Below are positions 8,322 to 15,697 of a stretch of 32,213 bases of DNA, piece by piece. The translations under genes and the position numbers were made by a program. The DNA is from Caenispirillum bisanense (GTDB taxonomy: Bacteria; Pseudomonadota; Alphaproteobacteria; Rhodospirillales; UBA2165), in assembly GCA_945877815.1 (NCBI GenBank), contig CAMDWJ010000043.1, forward strand, positions 1 through 32,213, given 5' to 3'. Below the pieces are notes generated by a model. The model saw only the letters and a program-made list of their open reading frames with translations, was not told the DNA's origin and did not search any database. Every line of letters begins with the position of its first letter. Position 1 is the first letter of the stretch.

Positions 8322-8417
8322 GCATTCCTCCAGATGTCTCAGCCCGATCAATATTGAGGATGGCGCGCCTCGGCAAGCGAGCTATAGTTGGGCATTGCAA
8401 TCACGGAACGGAACCAA

Positions 8418-8933
8418 ATGAAAAGCGCTGTTGTGGTCGGCAACCCCAAGGCAAAATCGCGCACGCTCGACGCTGGGATATTGGTCGCACAAAAACTGAG
8501 CGGTCGTATGCCCGATGTCGTCATCGATGTGATTGATCTCGGCGCCGACCTGTTGGAGTTTGGGAACGCCAGGGTAGCCGCCGCTATTCAATCGATCCAA
8601 GGCATGGATTTTGTGGTCTTCGCCAGCCCAACCTATAAAGCCACCTATACGGGCCTACTCAAGCTGTTCCTGGATCAGGTTCCGCAAAACGGATTACTCG
8701 ACATCACGTCATTCGCGGTGATGCTTGGCGCCGGCCCCGCACACGCGATGGCCCCGGATCTTCTGCTTAAGCCTGTGTTGGTCGAATTGGGAGCTGTCTG
8801 CCCGGCAGCCGGGCTCTATCTGATCGATAAATCCTTTGCCGAAGACCCACGACTCGATGCATGGGTCGCGCGCGCGAAACAATCGCTTCGGAAAATCGTT
8901 ACGCCGTCACAAGATTCGATGCGAACTGATTGA
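8418..8933 (+). CDS. NAD(P)H-dependent FMN reductase
   Basis: This 171-residue flavodoxin-fold reductase supplies reduced flavin. It has VVVGNPKAKSRT (flavin phosphate loop), FASPTYKATYTGLLKLFLDQ (the SPxY/YxGxxK region of the FMN-reductase family) and a central LGAGPAHA turn. ATG 8418 is preferred over an upstream in-frame TTG because the fold starts immediately after it. It is divergent from the luciferase-like monooxygenase and probably its FMNH2 supplier. Its last 35 bases overlap the convergent 3' end of the glycosyltransferase gene, so the two coding regions share DNA on opposite strands. Confidence 0.87.
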   Translation: MKSAVVVGNPKAKSRTLDAGILVAQKLSGRMPDVVIDVIDLGADLLEFGNARVAAAIQSIQGMDFVVFASPTYKATYTGLLKLFLDQVPQNGLLDITSFAVMLGAGPAHAMAPDLLLKPVLVELGAVCPAAGLYLIDKSFAEDPRLDAWVARAKQSLRKIVTPSQDSMRTD

Positions 8934-9894
8934 TACAGGCATCCCACGAGAATTTCAGTGCGTGCGTTCGCGCTTTCTCCGCCGGGATCGCAAGGGCGGT
9001 CAATACCGCCGACGCCAGATCCTCGTTAAGTGCGCCGGCCCCCGACTCGCCGATTACGTCGCTGGGGCCAGTGACCGGATAAGCCGCCACAGGTACGCCC
9101 GAGGCCAGGGCTTCGAGGATGACCAGTCCAAAGGTATCGGTCCGGCTCGGGAACACAACGACATCAGCTGCGGCGACCAATGCAGCGAATTCGCCATTTA
9201 CTTTCCAGCCCGTGAATTTTGCATCCGGATATTTTTTCTTTAGCTGCGGAAGCTGTGGGCCGTCACCGACAATATATTTCGTCCCGGGCAGTTTCAATTT
9301 CAAGAACGCCTCTATGTTCTTCTCGGCTGCGACCCGCCCGATATACATGCTGATCGGGCGTGGATCTATGATCAGCGCCTTGTCGCGCGGATGAAACAAT
9401 TCGGTATCGACGCCGCGGCTCCAGCGCCGAATATTCGGAAAGCCGCGTTCCGACAGCTCAAGCGCCAGAGAAGGAGTCGCGACCATCAAGCCGGCGGATG
9501 GTCGATGGAACCAGCGCATGAACCGGTAACTCAACGATAGGGGGAATCCGGTTCGCATATGTACATATTCCGGAAAACGCGTGTGGTAAGCAGTCGTGAA
9601 CGGCAGGCGACGCCGAAGGCAATAAGCGCGGGCCGCCATGCCGAGAGGTCCTTCCGTCGCGATATGGATCGTTGCCGGAAGATAATCATCCATAAGGCGC
9701 TGAAGCTTAGCGCCAGGCGCTAGCGACAAACGGATATCGGGATAGGTTGGGCAAGGGATCGAGTTGAATTTATCGGGCGTTATGAAAAAGACCCGCCAGC
9801 CGCGGGCTTCCAATCCGATCTTTACCCGTTCGAGGGTTCGGACAACGCCGTTGACCTGTGGATGCCAGGCATCGCTGACGACGACGAGGTCCAT
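8899..9894 (-). CDS. GT4 glycosyltransferase, Agt-type (phosphorus-free glycolipid synthesis)
   Basis: This 331-residue GT-B glycosyltransferase has an N-terminal acceptor domain starting DLVVVSDAWHPQVNGVVRTL and a C-terminal donor-binding domain with YIGRVAAEKN, VGDGPQ, and VFPSRTDTFGLVILEALASG (the E-x7-E region of family GT4). In alphaproteobacteria a GT4 gene of this kind follows plcP, and the pair converts phospholipid-derived diacylglycerol into glycolipids during phosphate starvation. That assignment comes from gene order and overall fold. ATG 9894 is inferred from the conserved N-terminus and overlaps the end of plcP by 73 bases. The sugar donor cannot be read from the sequence. Confidence 0.85.
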   Translation of the reverse strand: MDLVVVSDAWHPQVNGVVRTLERVKIGLEARGWRVFFITPDKFNSIPCPTYPDIRLSLAPGAKLQRLMDDYLPATIHIATEGPLGMAARAYCLRRRLPFTTAYHTRFPEYVHMRTGFPLSLSYRFMRWFHRPSAGLMVATPSLALELSERGFPNIRRWSRGVDTELFHPRDKALIIDPRPISMYIGRVAAEKNIEAFLKLKLPGTKYIVGDGPQLPQLKKKYPDAKFTGWKVNGEFAALVAAADVVVFPSRTDTFGLVILEALASGVPVAAYPVTGPSDVIGESGAGALNEDLASAVLTALAIPAEKARTHALKFSWDACINQFASNLVTA

Positions 9895-10676
9895 GGGGTC
9901 TGCTCCAAATAAATAGATCCGCGCATTTTCGCCCAGTTCAAGATTTCTAGGCGGCCGTCGAAATGCTCCACCAGAGCGGTGCAGCTTTCGACCCAATCGC
10001 CGTCGTTGCAATAAGTGATCCCATCGATCTCGCGCAACTCGGCGGTATGGATGTGACCGCAAATTACGCCATCCACGTTACGGCGCCGCGCGTAAGCAAC
10101 AACCGCGTCCTCATAACATGAGATGTATTGGACCGCGTTCTTTACCTTGTGCTTGAGGAATGCGGAAAGTGACCAGTAGGGCAGTCCGAATTTCCGACGA
10201 ATACCGTTGAGCCATTGGTTCATCGTCAAGGCGACCGTATAGGCACTGTCGCCGAGCGATGCGAGCCATTTGGCATAAAGCACAACACCGTCGAATTCGT
10301 CGCCGTGGACGACAAGAAAACGCCGGCCGTCGGCTGTGCGATGGATCGCCTCGCGGAGAACTACGACATGACCGAAGCGACGGCCCGCAAAATCTCGAAA
10401 ATTCTCGTCGTGATTGCCCGGGACATAGACCAACCGCGTGCCCTTGCGCGCCTTGCGCAGAAGTTTCTGGACAACGTCGTTGTGGGATTGCGTCCAATAC
10501 CAACTTCGCTTCATGCGCCATCCATCGACGATGTCGCCGACGAGATAGAGATATTTCGATTCGGTATTCTTTAGAAAATCGAGCAGCAGATCGGTTTGGG
10601 ATCCGCGCGTTCCGAGGTGAATATCGGAAATCCAGATGGAACGGAAATTGAGAACATCTGATGTCGGTGCGTTCAT
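9822..10676 (-). CDS. plcP: PlcP-type phospholipase C (calcineurin-like metallophosphoesterase)
   Basis: This 284-residue binuclear-metal phosphoesterase is often annotated as an LpxH-like UDP-2,3-diacylglucosamine hydrolase. Motifs in order are D18-x-H20 (SDIHLG), GDIVDG, GNHDE, VHGDEFD and CGHIHT. In Sinorhizobium meliloti and marine alphaproteobacteria, PlcP of this type removes the head group from phosphatidylcholine or phosphatidylethanolamine when phosphate is scarce, leaving diacylglycerol for Agt. The adjoining GT4 gene and a Pho box 26-54 bases upstream favour PlcP over LpxH. The ATG at 10676 has no obvious Shine-Dalgarno. Confidence is high for the fold and good for the role. Confidence 0.82.
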   Translation of the reverse strand: MNAPTSDVLNFRSIWISDIHLGTRGSQTDLLLDFLKNTESKYLYLVGDIVDGWRMKRSWYWTQSHNDVVQKLLRKARKGTRLVYVPGNHDENFRDFAGRRFGHVVVLREAIHRTADGRRFLVVHGDEFDGVVLYAKWLASLGDSAYTVALTMNQWLNGIRRKFGLPYWSLSAFLKHKVKNAVQYISCYEDAVVAYARRRNVDGVICGHIHTAELREIDGITYCNDGDWVESCTALVEHFDGRLEILNWAKMRGSIYLEQTPWTSSSSAMPGIHRSTALSEPSNG

Positions 10677-10701
10677 TTGTGACGGGGTGTAAGCGCGATT
10701 C

Positions 10702-10730
10702 GTGACGATACGATGACGCTCTTATGACGG
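10702..10730 (-). promoter_or_regulatory. Three-unit Pho box upstream of plcP-agt
   Basis: Reading the minus strand, CCGTCAT (10730-10724), GCGTCAT (10719-10713) and TCGTCAC (10708-10702) form 7-base direct repeats spaced exactly 11 bases apart. PhoB boxes consist of CTGTCAT-like heptamers separated by four bases, so the spacing and GTCA core fit. The last unit ends 26 bases before the plcP start. Confidence 0.75.
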
Positions 10731-10747
10731 TTCTTCGCCAGGCGCAT

Positions 10748-10773
10748 AAAAACCGGCGGCACGATGGCCGCCG
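10748..10773 (-). terminator. Rho-independent terminator of the PRC-barrel gene
   Basis: On the minus strand CGGCGGC pairs with GCCGCCG across a six-base loop (10773 to 10754) and is followed by GTTTTT. It lies just after the stop of the PRC-barrel gene and separates it from the Pho-regulated promoter. Confidence 0.85.
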
Positions 10774-10780
10774 ACCCTCG

Positions 10781-11200
10781 TCAGTCCCTCAAGATGTCAG
10801 ATCCAATAAGGCGGAACCTGGTAATAGTCGTGAACCTAAGGCCCCAAGCCTGATCTTCCCAGTTCACGCGTTCGTTGGTGCCGTATCGAGGGGCACCTTC
10901 AAGCATTCCCTTGTCGAGATCGACCACGAAACCGCCCTGGTCGGTGTCGTACTTAAGCACTTGCCACGGCAGCGGATGATGGTCGTCGCCGATGCCTAGA
11001 AAGCCACCGAACGACATGACCGCGTAGGCGACCTTGCCGGATTGTTTGTCGATCATGACATTCTCGATCGAACCCAGTTTTTCGTCCTCGGTGTTATACA
11101 CGGTCGCACCTTCGACCTTATCGGCGGCGATCAGACGGATCGTTTCGTTCGCGTCCAAATTGTCGGCTCCGTTCGATGCGACTTGCGATTTATTTGTCAT
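10781..11200 (-). CDS. PRC-barrel domain protein, probable stress protein
   Basis: This 139-residue protein has a short Asn/Ala/Asp-rich N-terminus and one PRC-barrel domain: ADKVEGATVYNTEDEKLGSI, then VMIDKQSGKVAYAVMSFGGF and HPLPWQVLKYD. PRC barrels occur in photosynthetic reaction-centre H subunits, RimM and many small soluble proteins. Small alphaproteobacterial ones of this pattern are often stress-induced, with no defined biochemical role. ATG 11200 has GGAG five bases upstream; an earlier in-frame start lacks this. The gene has its own terminator and an EcfG-type promoter, so it is a monocistronic member of the general stress response by inference. Confidence 0.87.
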   Translation of the reverse strand: MTNKSQVASNGADNLDANETIRLIAADKVEGATVYNTEDEKLGSIENVMIDKQSGKVAYAVMSFGGFLGIGDDHHPLPWQVLKYDTDQGGFVVDLDKGMLEGAPRYGTNERVNWEDQAWGLRFTTITRFRLIGSDILRD

Positions 11201-11245
11201 TTTTATCTCCTTACATGCAGAGTGAAAAACGACGAGCAACGGAAG

Positions 11246-11270
11246 AACCCTCCTCTAACGTTTTTGTTCC
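11246..11270 (-). promoter_or_regulatory. EcfG-type general stress promoter of the PRC-barrel gene
   Basis: The minus strand carries GGAAC (11270-11266), 17 bases, then GTT (11248-11246). GGAAC with a 16-17 base spacer and (C)GTT is the known consensus for EcfG/sigma-T in alphaproteobacteria. It lies 46-70 bases before the PRC-barrel ATG, leaving room for a short leader. Confidence 0.65.
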
Positions 11271-11365
11271 GAACGTCGGGTCAGGCGCCGCTGATTTCTC
11301 CCACAATGGGAAGCTGGTCCGAAGCTACCCGGTCGGAAGATATTGAGATCGCCCATAAGGACATT

Positions 11366-11383
11366 GAACGGCTGCAGCCGTTC
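11366..11383. repeat. 18-base perfect palindrome
   Basis: GAACGGCTGCAGCCGTTC is its own reverse complement. There is no loop and no T-run, so it is not an intrinsic terminator. It could bind a dimeric regulator, but no regulated gene is obvious nearby. Confidence 0.6.
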
Positions 11384-11665
11384 GGCCATGCGTTCGGAAA
11401 AGAGGGATATTTGTTTGCGCCGCTGGCAGACGCATAGGGCAAGATGCGTGGCGATAATTCGAACTTGGCCCGCCGTTGTCTCCGCAACGCAATCGATTTC
11501 CCAACGACGCCATCGACACGCTTAACACCCGGTGATTCTTCTTTCTTTAGTTTACGGCCAACCGCGAGTTCACTCCGGTTCTGGGCAGCGGGCTGCTTGA
11601 TCCGCCGCGTTCCATAGATCTCAAGTATTTATGGGATTGGCTCTGGTTCGGATTCCAGAACCGTC

Positions 11666-11956
11666 GTGTTAATGGTTCGTGAATCCCGAACCATCGCGCA
11701 AAAGCCGTGTTCATTTTGGAACAGCCGTCTGACGAGTTTCGGAGTACCGAAAAGTAAGCTTGTGGCCCGAGGAGTTGATAAGGAAGAGAAAAACAAAAGG
11801 GGACGACAACGGATAGACACGAAGTCCGATGACACTCGCCCGAACAAAGATTCCTTGGCGCGGCCAAATGACGATCCGCGCGGTCGGCCGTTGAGCGGAG
11901 ACGAACGAATCGACCAAGCCACCCGCGAAAGCTTCCGCACGAGCGATCGGCCGTAA
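11666..11956 (+). CDS. Possible small hydrophilic protein with an SFxxSDxP-like tail
   Basis: This is an open frame of 96 codons, of which the last ~60 are strongly hydrophilic (Asp, Lys, Arg, Asn rich). It ends with GDERIDQATRESFRTSDRP. Many small alphaproteobacterial stress-associated proteins end in a similar D-E-A-x-x-E-S-F-P-A-S-D-P-P tail, and here two of the prolines are arginines. A GTG at 11762, which would give a ~64-residue protein, is an alternative start, and neither start has a good ribosome site. It could be a real small protein or the decayed remnant of one. Position in a stress-gene block is the only contextual support. Confidence 0.32.
   Translation: MLMVRESRTIAQKPCSFWNSRLTSFGVPKSKLVARGVDKEEKNKRGRQRIDTKSDDTRPNKDSLARPNDDPRGRPLSGDERIDQATRESFRTSDRP
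11672..11694. repeat. Compact perfect hairpin, 8-base stem
   Basis: ATGGTTCG pairs with CGAACCAT across a seven-base loop. A second, similar small hairpin precedes it (TCTGG with CCAGA, 11642-11659). The loops resemble a tRNA T-arm superficially, but no acceptor, D or anticodon arm can be built. Confidence 0.5.
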
Positions 11957-12272
11957 AATTCGCCACTATCGGCCGGTGCACCTAAAAGACGCCGGGCCAC
12001 CAAGAAGATTGCGAAGAATACCGTTCACGAATCCGAGAAGAGATTGGTCAAAAACCGGCCAAAATTAAGTCCATTGTGGGTCCAACGGCCGTATTCCGCG
12101 CGTAAACGTGATCGCCCGTTGGTGAACCGCAAATATCCCACGAATTTGGCCCGGAATAATAGGCGCGGCTCGCAGTCTACCTGATCAGAACGGCAAGCAT
12201 CGAGGACAGGGTACCCAAGCCAAACACCCAAAGCGAAGCTCTGCTAAGCCAAATAAATAAGGTCAGGTCCCC

Positions 12273-12827
12273 ATGAACAACATGTCAGATCGTCCCCTTC
12301 AAGAAATCGGCACCGACAGCATTGTGTCTGACAGGCCTCTGCAAAACGAAATCGTGAAACTGATGGCACCATTGCCTGCGTTCTCGCGCAACTTGACGCG
12401 CAATCCCACGGACGCGGACGATTTATTGCAGGAAGGATTGGTGAAGGCCTTGGCCAATATCCATCAATTCACACGAGGCACCAACCTGAAAGCATGGATG
12501 TTCGCCATCACGCGCAACACGTTTTACACCAACTGCAGGAAGAAGCGGCGCGAAGCAGCAGCACCGTTGGATGACATCATGGACGGACTCCGTATTGAAG
12601 CGACGCAGGATTGGCCGATCATCGTCGAAGAGGTCAACGAGGCGATGCAGTGCCTGCCCAGCGACCAGAAAGAAGCCCTTATGCTCGTCGGAAGCGGCGG
12701 CATGAGCTACGAAAAGGCCGCCAAACAATGCGGCTGTGCACTCGGAACGATCAAAAGCCGCGTAAGCCGTGGCCGTACCCGATTGCGTGAACATCTCTTT
12801 CTCGACGCGCACGAGGGTGTCGCATAG
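12273..12827 (+). CDS. EcfG-type (ECF15) RNA polymerase sigma factor
   Basis: This 184-residue ECF sigma factor resembles the alphaproteobacterial general stress response sigma factors. Region sigma-2 covers FSRNLTRNPTDADDLLQEGL and FTRGTNLKAWMFAITRN (~residues 40-90), including the DDLLQE core-binding helix and the NLKAWMF recognition segment. After a linker with CRKKRRE comes sigma-4 (~120-172): LPSDQKEALMLVGSGGMSYE and CGCALGTIKSRVSRGRTRL. The spelling of sigma-4 is very close to EcfG. The usual partners NepR and PhyR are not adjacent, so this is an orphan or secondary EcfG. Start: ATG 12273 with AAGGTCAGG upstream; an internal ATG three codons later is an alternative. The upstream ~100 bases contain no clear GGAAC-GTT promoter. 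Confidence 0.9.
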   Translation: MNNMSDRPLQEIGTDSIVSDRPLQNEIVKLMAPLPAFSRNLTRNPTDADDLLQEGLVKALANIHQFTRGTNLKAWMFAITRNTFYTNCRKKRREAAAPLDDIMDGLRIEATQDWPIIVEEVNEAMQCLPSDQKEALMLVGSGGMSYEKAAKQCGCALGTIKSRVSRGRTRLREHLFLDAHEGVA

Positions 12828-12899
12828 TCCCTCACTCATTGAGTCGTACACGCCATTCGAAGCACCCTTAAGGCTGGCTATTTTTCCTGTCCCCGCTTG

Positions 12900-13190
12900 G
12901 TGGCGAGCGCGGCCCCGGCGCGGCAATGTAAAGGGGCACCCCGATCATGACGCCTTTCGCGTTCCCCCGATCTTCCGGGAACGATAATCCTGATGCGTGG
13001 CGTCGGGTTGGTTCTCGACACCGTTTGACCGCACATAGACATGCCCGAGCTTGTTCTCGATCGCCTTTCGGCTCGCCAACAGACTTATGTCATGGTGGTT
13101 GGGCCCCGAACTCTGCAATTCGTCGATAGCCACCTGCAACCGATCGGGGTTATGAAAAACGCCAACCGCTTCGCGCAGGGTTTCGCTCAT
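12900..13190 (-). pseudogene. Frameshifted stress-protein gene (glycine-zipper family remnant)
   Basis: The frame starting at ATG 13190 encodes MSETLREAVGVFHNPDRLQ, then DELQSSGPNHHDISLLASR and KLGHVYVR, the conserved N-terminal half of an alphaproteobacterial family (AVGVF... DELxSSGF... ISLLAS... KLGHxY...) whose full-length members continue through an Ala/Gly-rich membrane-like segment to ~180 residues. Here the frame stops at 12945-12947. A -1 shift just before the stop restores GVMIGVPLYIAA (12954-12919), which aligns with the family's GALIGxPLYIGA at exactly the expected place. A further shift gives AGAALAT before another stop. The gene is therefore decaying through at least one single-base deletion, probably in a G run. 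The ~82-residue truncated product may still be made. Confidence 0.65.
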
Positions 13191-13437
13191 CTTTACATCG
13201 TCCAGAGGTACCTCTTCGCCGGATCGTTGGATGCCGGCTTCGTCTTTTGTAATTGGCGGAAGAGCCGGCATCTGCAACGCGTGGTAGAGGCAAATTGCCA
13301 TAACCCTCAAAAATGCCTCAGCCGTCCCGATTTTGAACGCGCGACGCCTTGTTATGGCGACAGAGACCGGTGCCTCCTCAAGTACGTTCCCATGGGCTAC
13401 AATATTTCAGGCAATTTTCTGATCGACGGGGGAAACG

Positions 13438-14049
13438 ATGCCCACCATCAAAACGTTAGAGGAGCTTGATGCTATCTATGGAAAGCCTAGCGAAGCCTCG
13501 ATCGTCAAAGAGGTTGCCTATATTACGCCCCACTACCGCGCTTTGATCGATGCTTCTCCGTTCGTGTCCTTGGCGACCAGCGGTCCGGAAGGCCTCGATT
13601 GTTCGCCGCGCGGCGATTTGCCGGGTTTCGTGCGCGTACACGATGACAAGACCCTGATGCTTCCCGACCGACGAGGCAATAATCGCGTCGATTCCCTGCG
13701 CAATATCGTCCAAGATCCGCGCGTTGCCTTGCTGTTCATGATCCCTGGTTCGGGAAGCACCCTGCGCGTCAACGGCCGCGCGCATCTGTCGACCGATACA
13801 GATTTGCTGGCATCGTTCATGATGGACGAAAAGCCGCCGCGGTCCGTTGCCGTCATCGACGTCGAAACCATCTTTTTCCAATGCGCCCGGGCCATCCTGC
13901 GCGCCGATCTGTGGAACCCGGCAAAACACGTCGATTCCGCCAGGTTGCCGACGCCGGGGCAAATCCTGGCCGTACTCAGCGAGAACCGGGTCGGCGGAGA
14001 GCCCTACGACAAGGAATGGCCTGAACGCGCCCGCAAAAGCATGTGGTAA
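13438..14049 (+). CDS. Pyridoxamine 5'-phosphate oxidase-like (PPOX) FMN-binding protein
   Basis: This 203-residue split-barrel flavoprotein is of the PPOX class resembling the MSMEG_1061-type subfamily. It shows the N-terminal helix region (TPHYRALIDASPFVSLATSG), then GLDCSPRGDLPGFVRV, DRRGNNRVDSLRNIVQDPRV and STLRVNGRAHLSTD, the usual core of these proteins. They bind FMN or F420 and reduce or oxidise various small molecules, and the physiological substrate is rarely known. A purine-rich GGGGGAAACG precedes ATG 13438. It lies upstream of an alcohol dehydrogenase in the same direction with a ~100-base gap, so co-transcription is possible but not certain. Confidence 0.85.
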   Translation: MPTIKTLEELDAIYGKPSEASIVKEVAYITPHYRALIDASPFVSLATSGPEGLDCSPRGDLPGFVRVHDDKTLMLPDRRGNNRVDSLRNIVQDPRVALLFMIPGSGSTLRVNGRAHLSTDTDLLASFMMDEKPPRSVAVIDVETIFFQCARAILRADLWNPAKHVDSARLPTPGQILAVLSENRVGGEPYDKEWPERARKSMW

Positions 14050-14152
14050 GAATCGCATCGGGGCATGTTGCGAACTATGGTCAATGGTCCTAGCATCTGC
14101 TTAACACGCTTAACGTTTTAAGCCCCAAAAACCGTTTTCCGGGAGACAATAC

Positions 14153-15253
14153 ATGGTTAAGAAATCGCTGGCCGCGCTCACTACTGACATCATGAAGACC
14201 GAGGTACGCGAATTCGACCTGCCCGATGTCGAGATTGATGCCGGCCTATTGCAGATCGAGGCCGCCGGCATTTGCGGCTCCGATTGGGGCAGCTATCGCC
14301 GCAACAAAACCCCGCGCATCATGGGCCATGAGAATATCGCGCGAGTCGCCAATCTGGGCTCGCTGGCGGCCAAAAATTTCAAACTCAAGGAAGGCGACCG
14401 CATCGCTCTTGAGGAATACATCCCGTGCGGTCAATGCACCTATTGCCGCTCGGGCGATTTCCGCCTCTGCCAACAGACTGAGGCACGCGGTCAGGCCGAA
14501 ACCGTTTTGCGTTACGGCTCGTCCCCGATCGCCATGGGGCCGAAGCTCTGGGGTGGCTACAGCCAATACATGTATCTGCATCCCCAAGCAGTTGTGCATC
14601 GCGTGAAAGAAAACGTGCCCGCGCGCCATCTCGCCATGTCTATTCCTATTAGCAACGGCGTCCAATGGGTTCAGTTCGAATGCGGCCTCAAGATGGGTCA
14701 ATCGATTCTGATCGAAGGGCCCGGCCAGCAAGGTCTCGCCGCAGTCATGACGGCGCGGCATCTGGGCGCCAAGACCATCATCGTCAGCGGGCTGGCTCGC
14801 GACAAGGAACGACTGGAAAAGGCAAAGAAATTTGGCGCGCACGTGACCATCAATGTTGAAGAAGAAGACTTGGTGAAGCGCGTGATGGACATCACCGGCG
14901 GCGAAGGCTGTGACGCAGTGCTAGACGTGGCCGGCGGCCCGAATACGCTGGTCGACGCGATCAAATGCGTGCGCAAGTCCGGCAGCGTCGTTTTCGCCAG
15001 CGGCGGCATCATCGAGAAATTCCCGGCCGTCGATATGAATGCGAAGCGCGTTACCTTGAAGGCGGCGCGTGGCCACAGCTATCAGGCCGTCGAAACGGCG
15101 ATTGAGCTGATTTCATCCGGTTTATACCCGGTCGAATTGATAGCGACGCACGAATTCAAGCTAGACGAAGTTGATCTAGCCATCAGGTCTATCGGTGGCC
15201 AAGGCTGCGAAGGCGCAATCCACGTCAGCGTGATTCCGTCGACGCCGCTCTGA
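14153..15253 (+). CDS. Zinc-dependent alcohol dehydrogenase (MDR family)
   Basis: This 366-residue medium-chain dehydrogenase has a catalytic zinc region with C41 (ICGSD) and H59-E60 (MGHEN), and a structural zinc site C92-x2-C95-x2-C98-x7-C106. The nucleotide fold has IEGPGQQGLAAV followed by a beta strand ending in Ser (IIVSGLARDKER), which leaves the cofactor preference open. The family oxidises alcohols, polyols or hydroxy acids with NAD(P)+. GGGAGA lies eight bases before ATG 14153. The stop TGA abuts the convergent stop of the ModE-like gene as TGATCA, with no gap. The substrate is not deducible, and it may serve the surrounding catabolic genes. Confidence 0.88.
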   Translation: MVKKSLAALTTDIMKTEVREFDLPDVEIDAGLLQIEAAGICGSDWGSYRRNKTPRIMGHENIARVANLGSLAAKNFKLKEGDRIALEEYIPCGQCTYCRSGDFRLCQQTEARGQAETVLRYGSSPIAMGPKLWGGYSQYMYLHPQAVVHRVKENVPARHLAMSIPISNGVQWVQFECGLKMGQSILIEGPGQQGLAAVMTARHLGAKTIIVSGLARDKERLEKAKKFGAHVTINVEEEDLVKRVMDITGGEGCDAVLDVAGGPNTLVDAIKCVRKSGSVVFASGGIIEKFPAVDMNAKRVTLKAARGHSYQAVETAIELISSGLYPVELIATHEFKLDEVDLAIRSIGGQGCEGAIHVSVIPSTPL

Positions 15254-15697
15254 TCAATTGACCGTTTGGGCCGGCGGGGCATCAGCAAGGGCGCGCTGGA
15301 AAGCACGCAAGCGGTGGTTGACTGCGGCTTCAGCCTCGCGTTCCATATCACGATAGTGCGCAATCAGCTTTAAGCCAAATTTCGTGAGCGCCGCTCGCCC
15401 GCCGCCGGAACCGCCGTGCTGCTTGGCGACGGCCGCCTCACCGAACATGGCGTTTATATTGTCTACCAAAAGCCACGCGCGCCGATACGACATATCCATG
15501 CTGCGGCCCGCAGCGGTGATCGATCCATGCTCGCCGATAAGTTCGAGAAGCTTGATCTTGCCGGGTCCGAGCGCGCCGTAGGGGCCGAAATCGACGCGCA
15601 AGGTTAGATGCGCGCGCTCCGATCCCAGACTCGGCACGCTGGCTAATTGTGTGACGCCAAGGCTTTTCCCACGAGACGCACGCGTTGATTTCGCCAT
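15254..15697 (-). CDS. ModE-like one-domain winged-helix regulator
   Basis: This 147-residue protein consists of a Lys/Arg-rich N-terminal tail and the LysR-like winged helix of ModE: LLELIGEHGSITAAGRSMDM, SYRRAWLLVDNINAMF and the glycine-rich wing QHGGSGGGRAALTKFG. These match the N-terminal DNA-binding domain of E. coli ModE. The C-terminal molybdate-binding (Mop) domains are missing, as in many alphaproteobacterial relatives, and the protein ends in a short helix. AGGGAG eight bases before ATG 15697 sets the start. A well-formed ModE box lies 8 kb away before modB, so this is a candidate for its regulator. How a Mop-less form senses molybdate is not evident. Confidence 0.85.
   Translation of the reverse strand: MAKSTRASRGKSLGVTQLASVPSLGSERAHLTLRVDFGPYGALGPGKIKLLELIGEHGSITAAGRSMDMSYRRAWLLVDNINAMFGEAAVAKQHGGSGGGRAALTKFGLKLIAHYRDMEREAEAAVNHRLRAFQRALADAPPAQTVN

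Larger units (their letters stand above)
11281..12272. other. Gene-poor region of about 1 kb
   Basis: Between the PRC-barrel promoter and the sigma factor no well-supported gene is seen. Several overlapping frames are open on both strands for 60-145 codons, but none has a recognisable domain plus a ribosome site. The region holds one possible small hydrophilic protein (11666-11956), an 18-base perfect palindrome (11366-11383), two compact hairpins (11672-11694 and 11737-11752), and a Lys/Arg-rich frame without a start codon after 11956. It may be decayed coding sequence or a regulatory/sRNA region. Confidence 0.5.

Noticed and set aside
9822-10676. Annotation as lipid A enzyme LpxH
   Set aside because: The adjacent GT4 gene and upstream Pho box fit PlcP-Agt membrane remodelling better, although the fold alone does not separate them.
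11642-11694. tRNA-like T-arm sequences (GGTTCG...)
   Set aside because: No acceptor, D or anticodon arms fold around them and the loop lengths are wrong.
11547-12003. Two minus-strand frames of 144 and 124 codons in the gene-poor region
   Set aside because: They overlap each other in different frames, have no ribosome site and give low-quality Ser/Arg/Cys-rich products.
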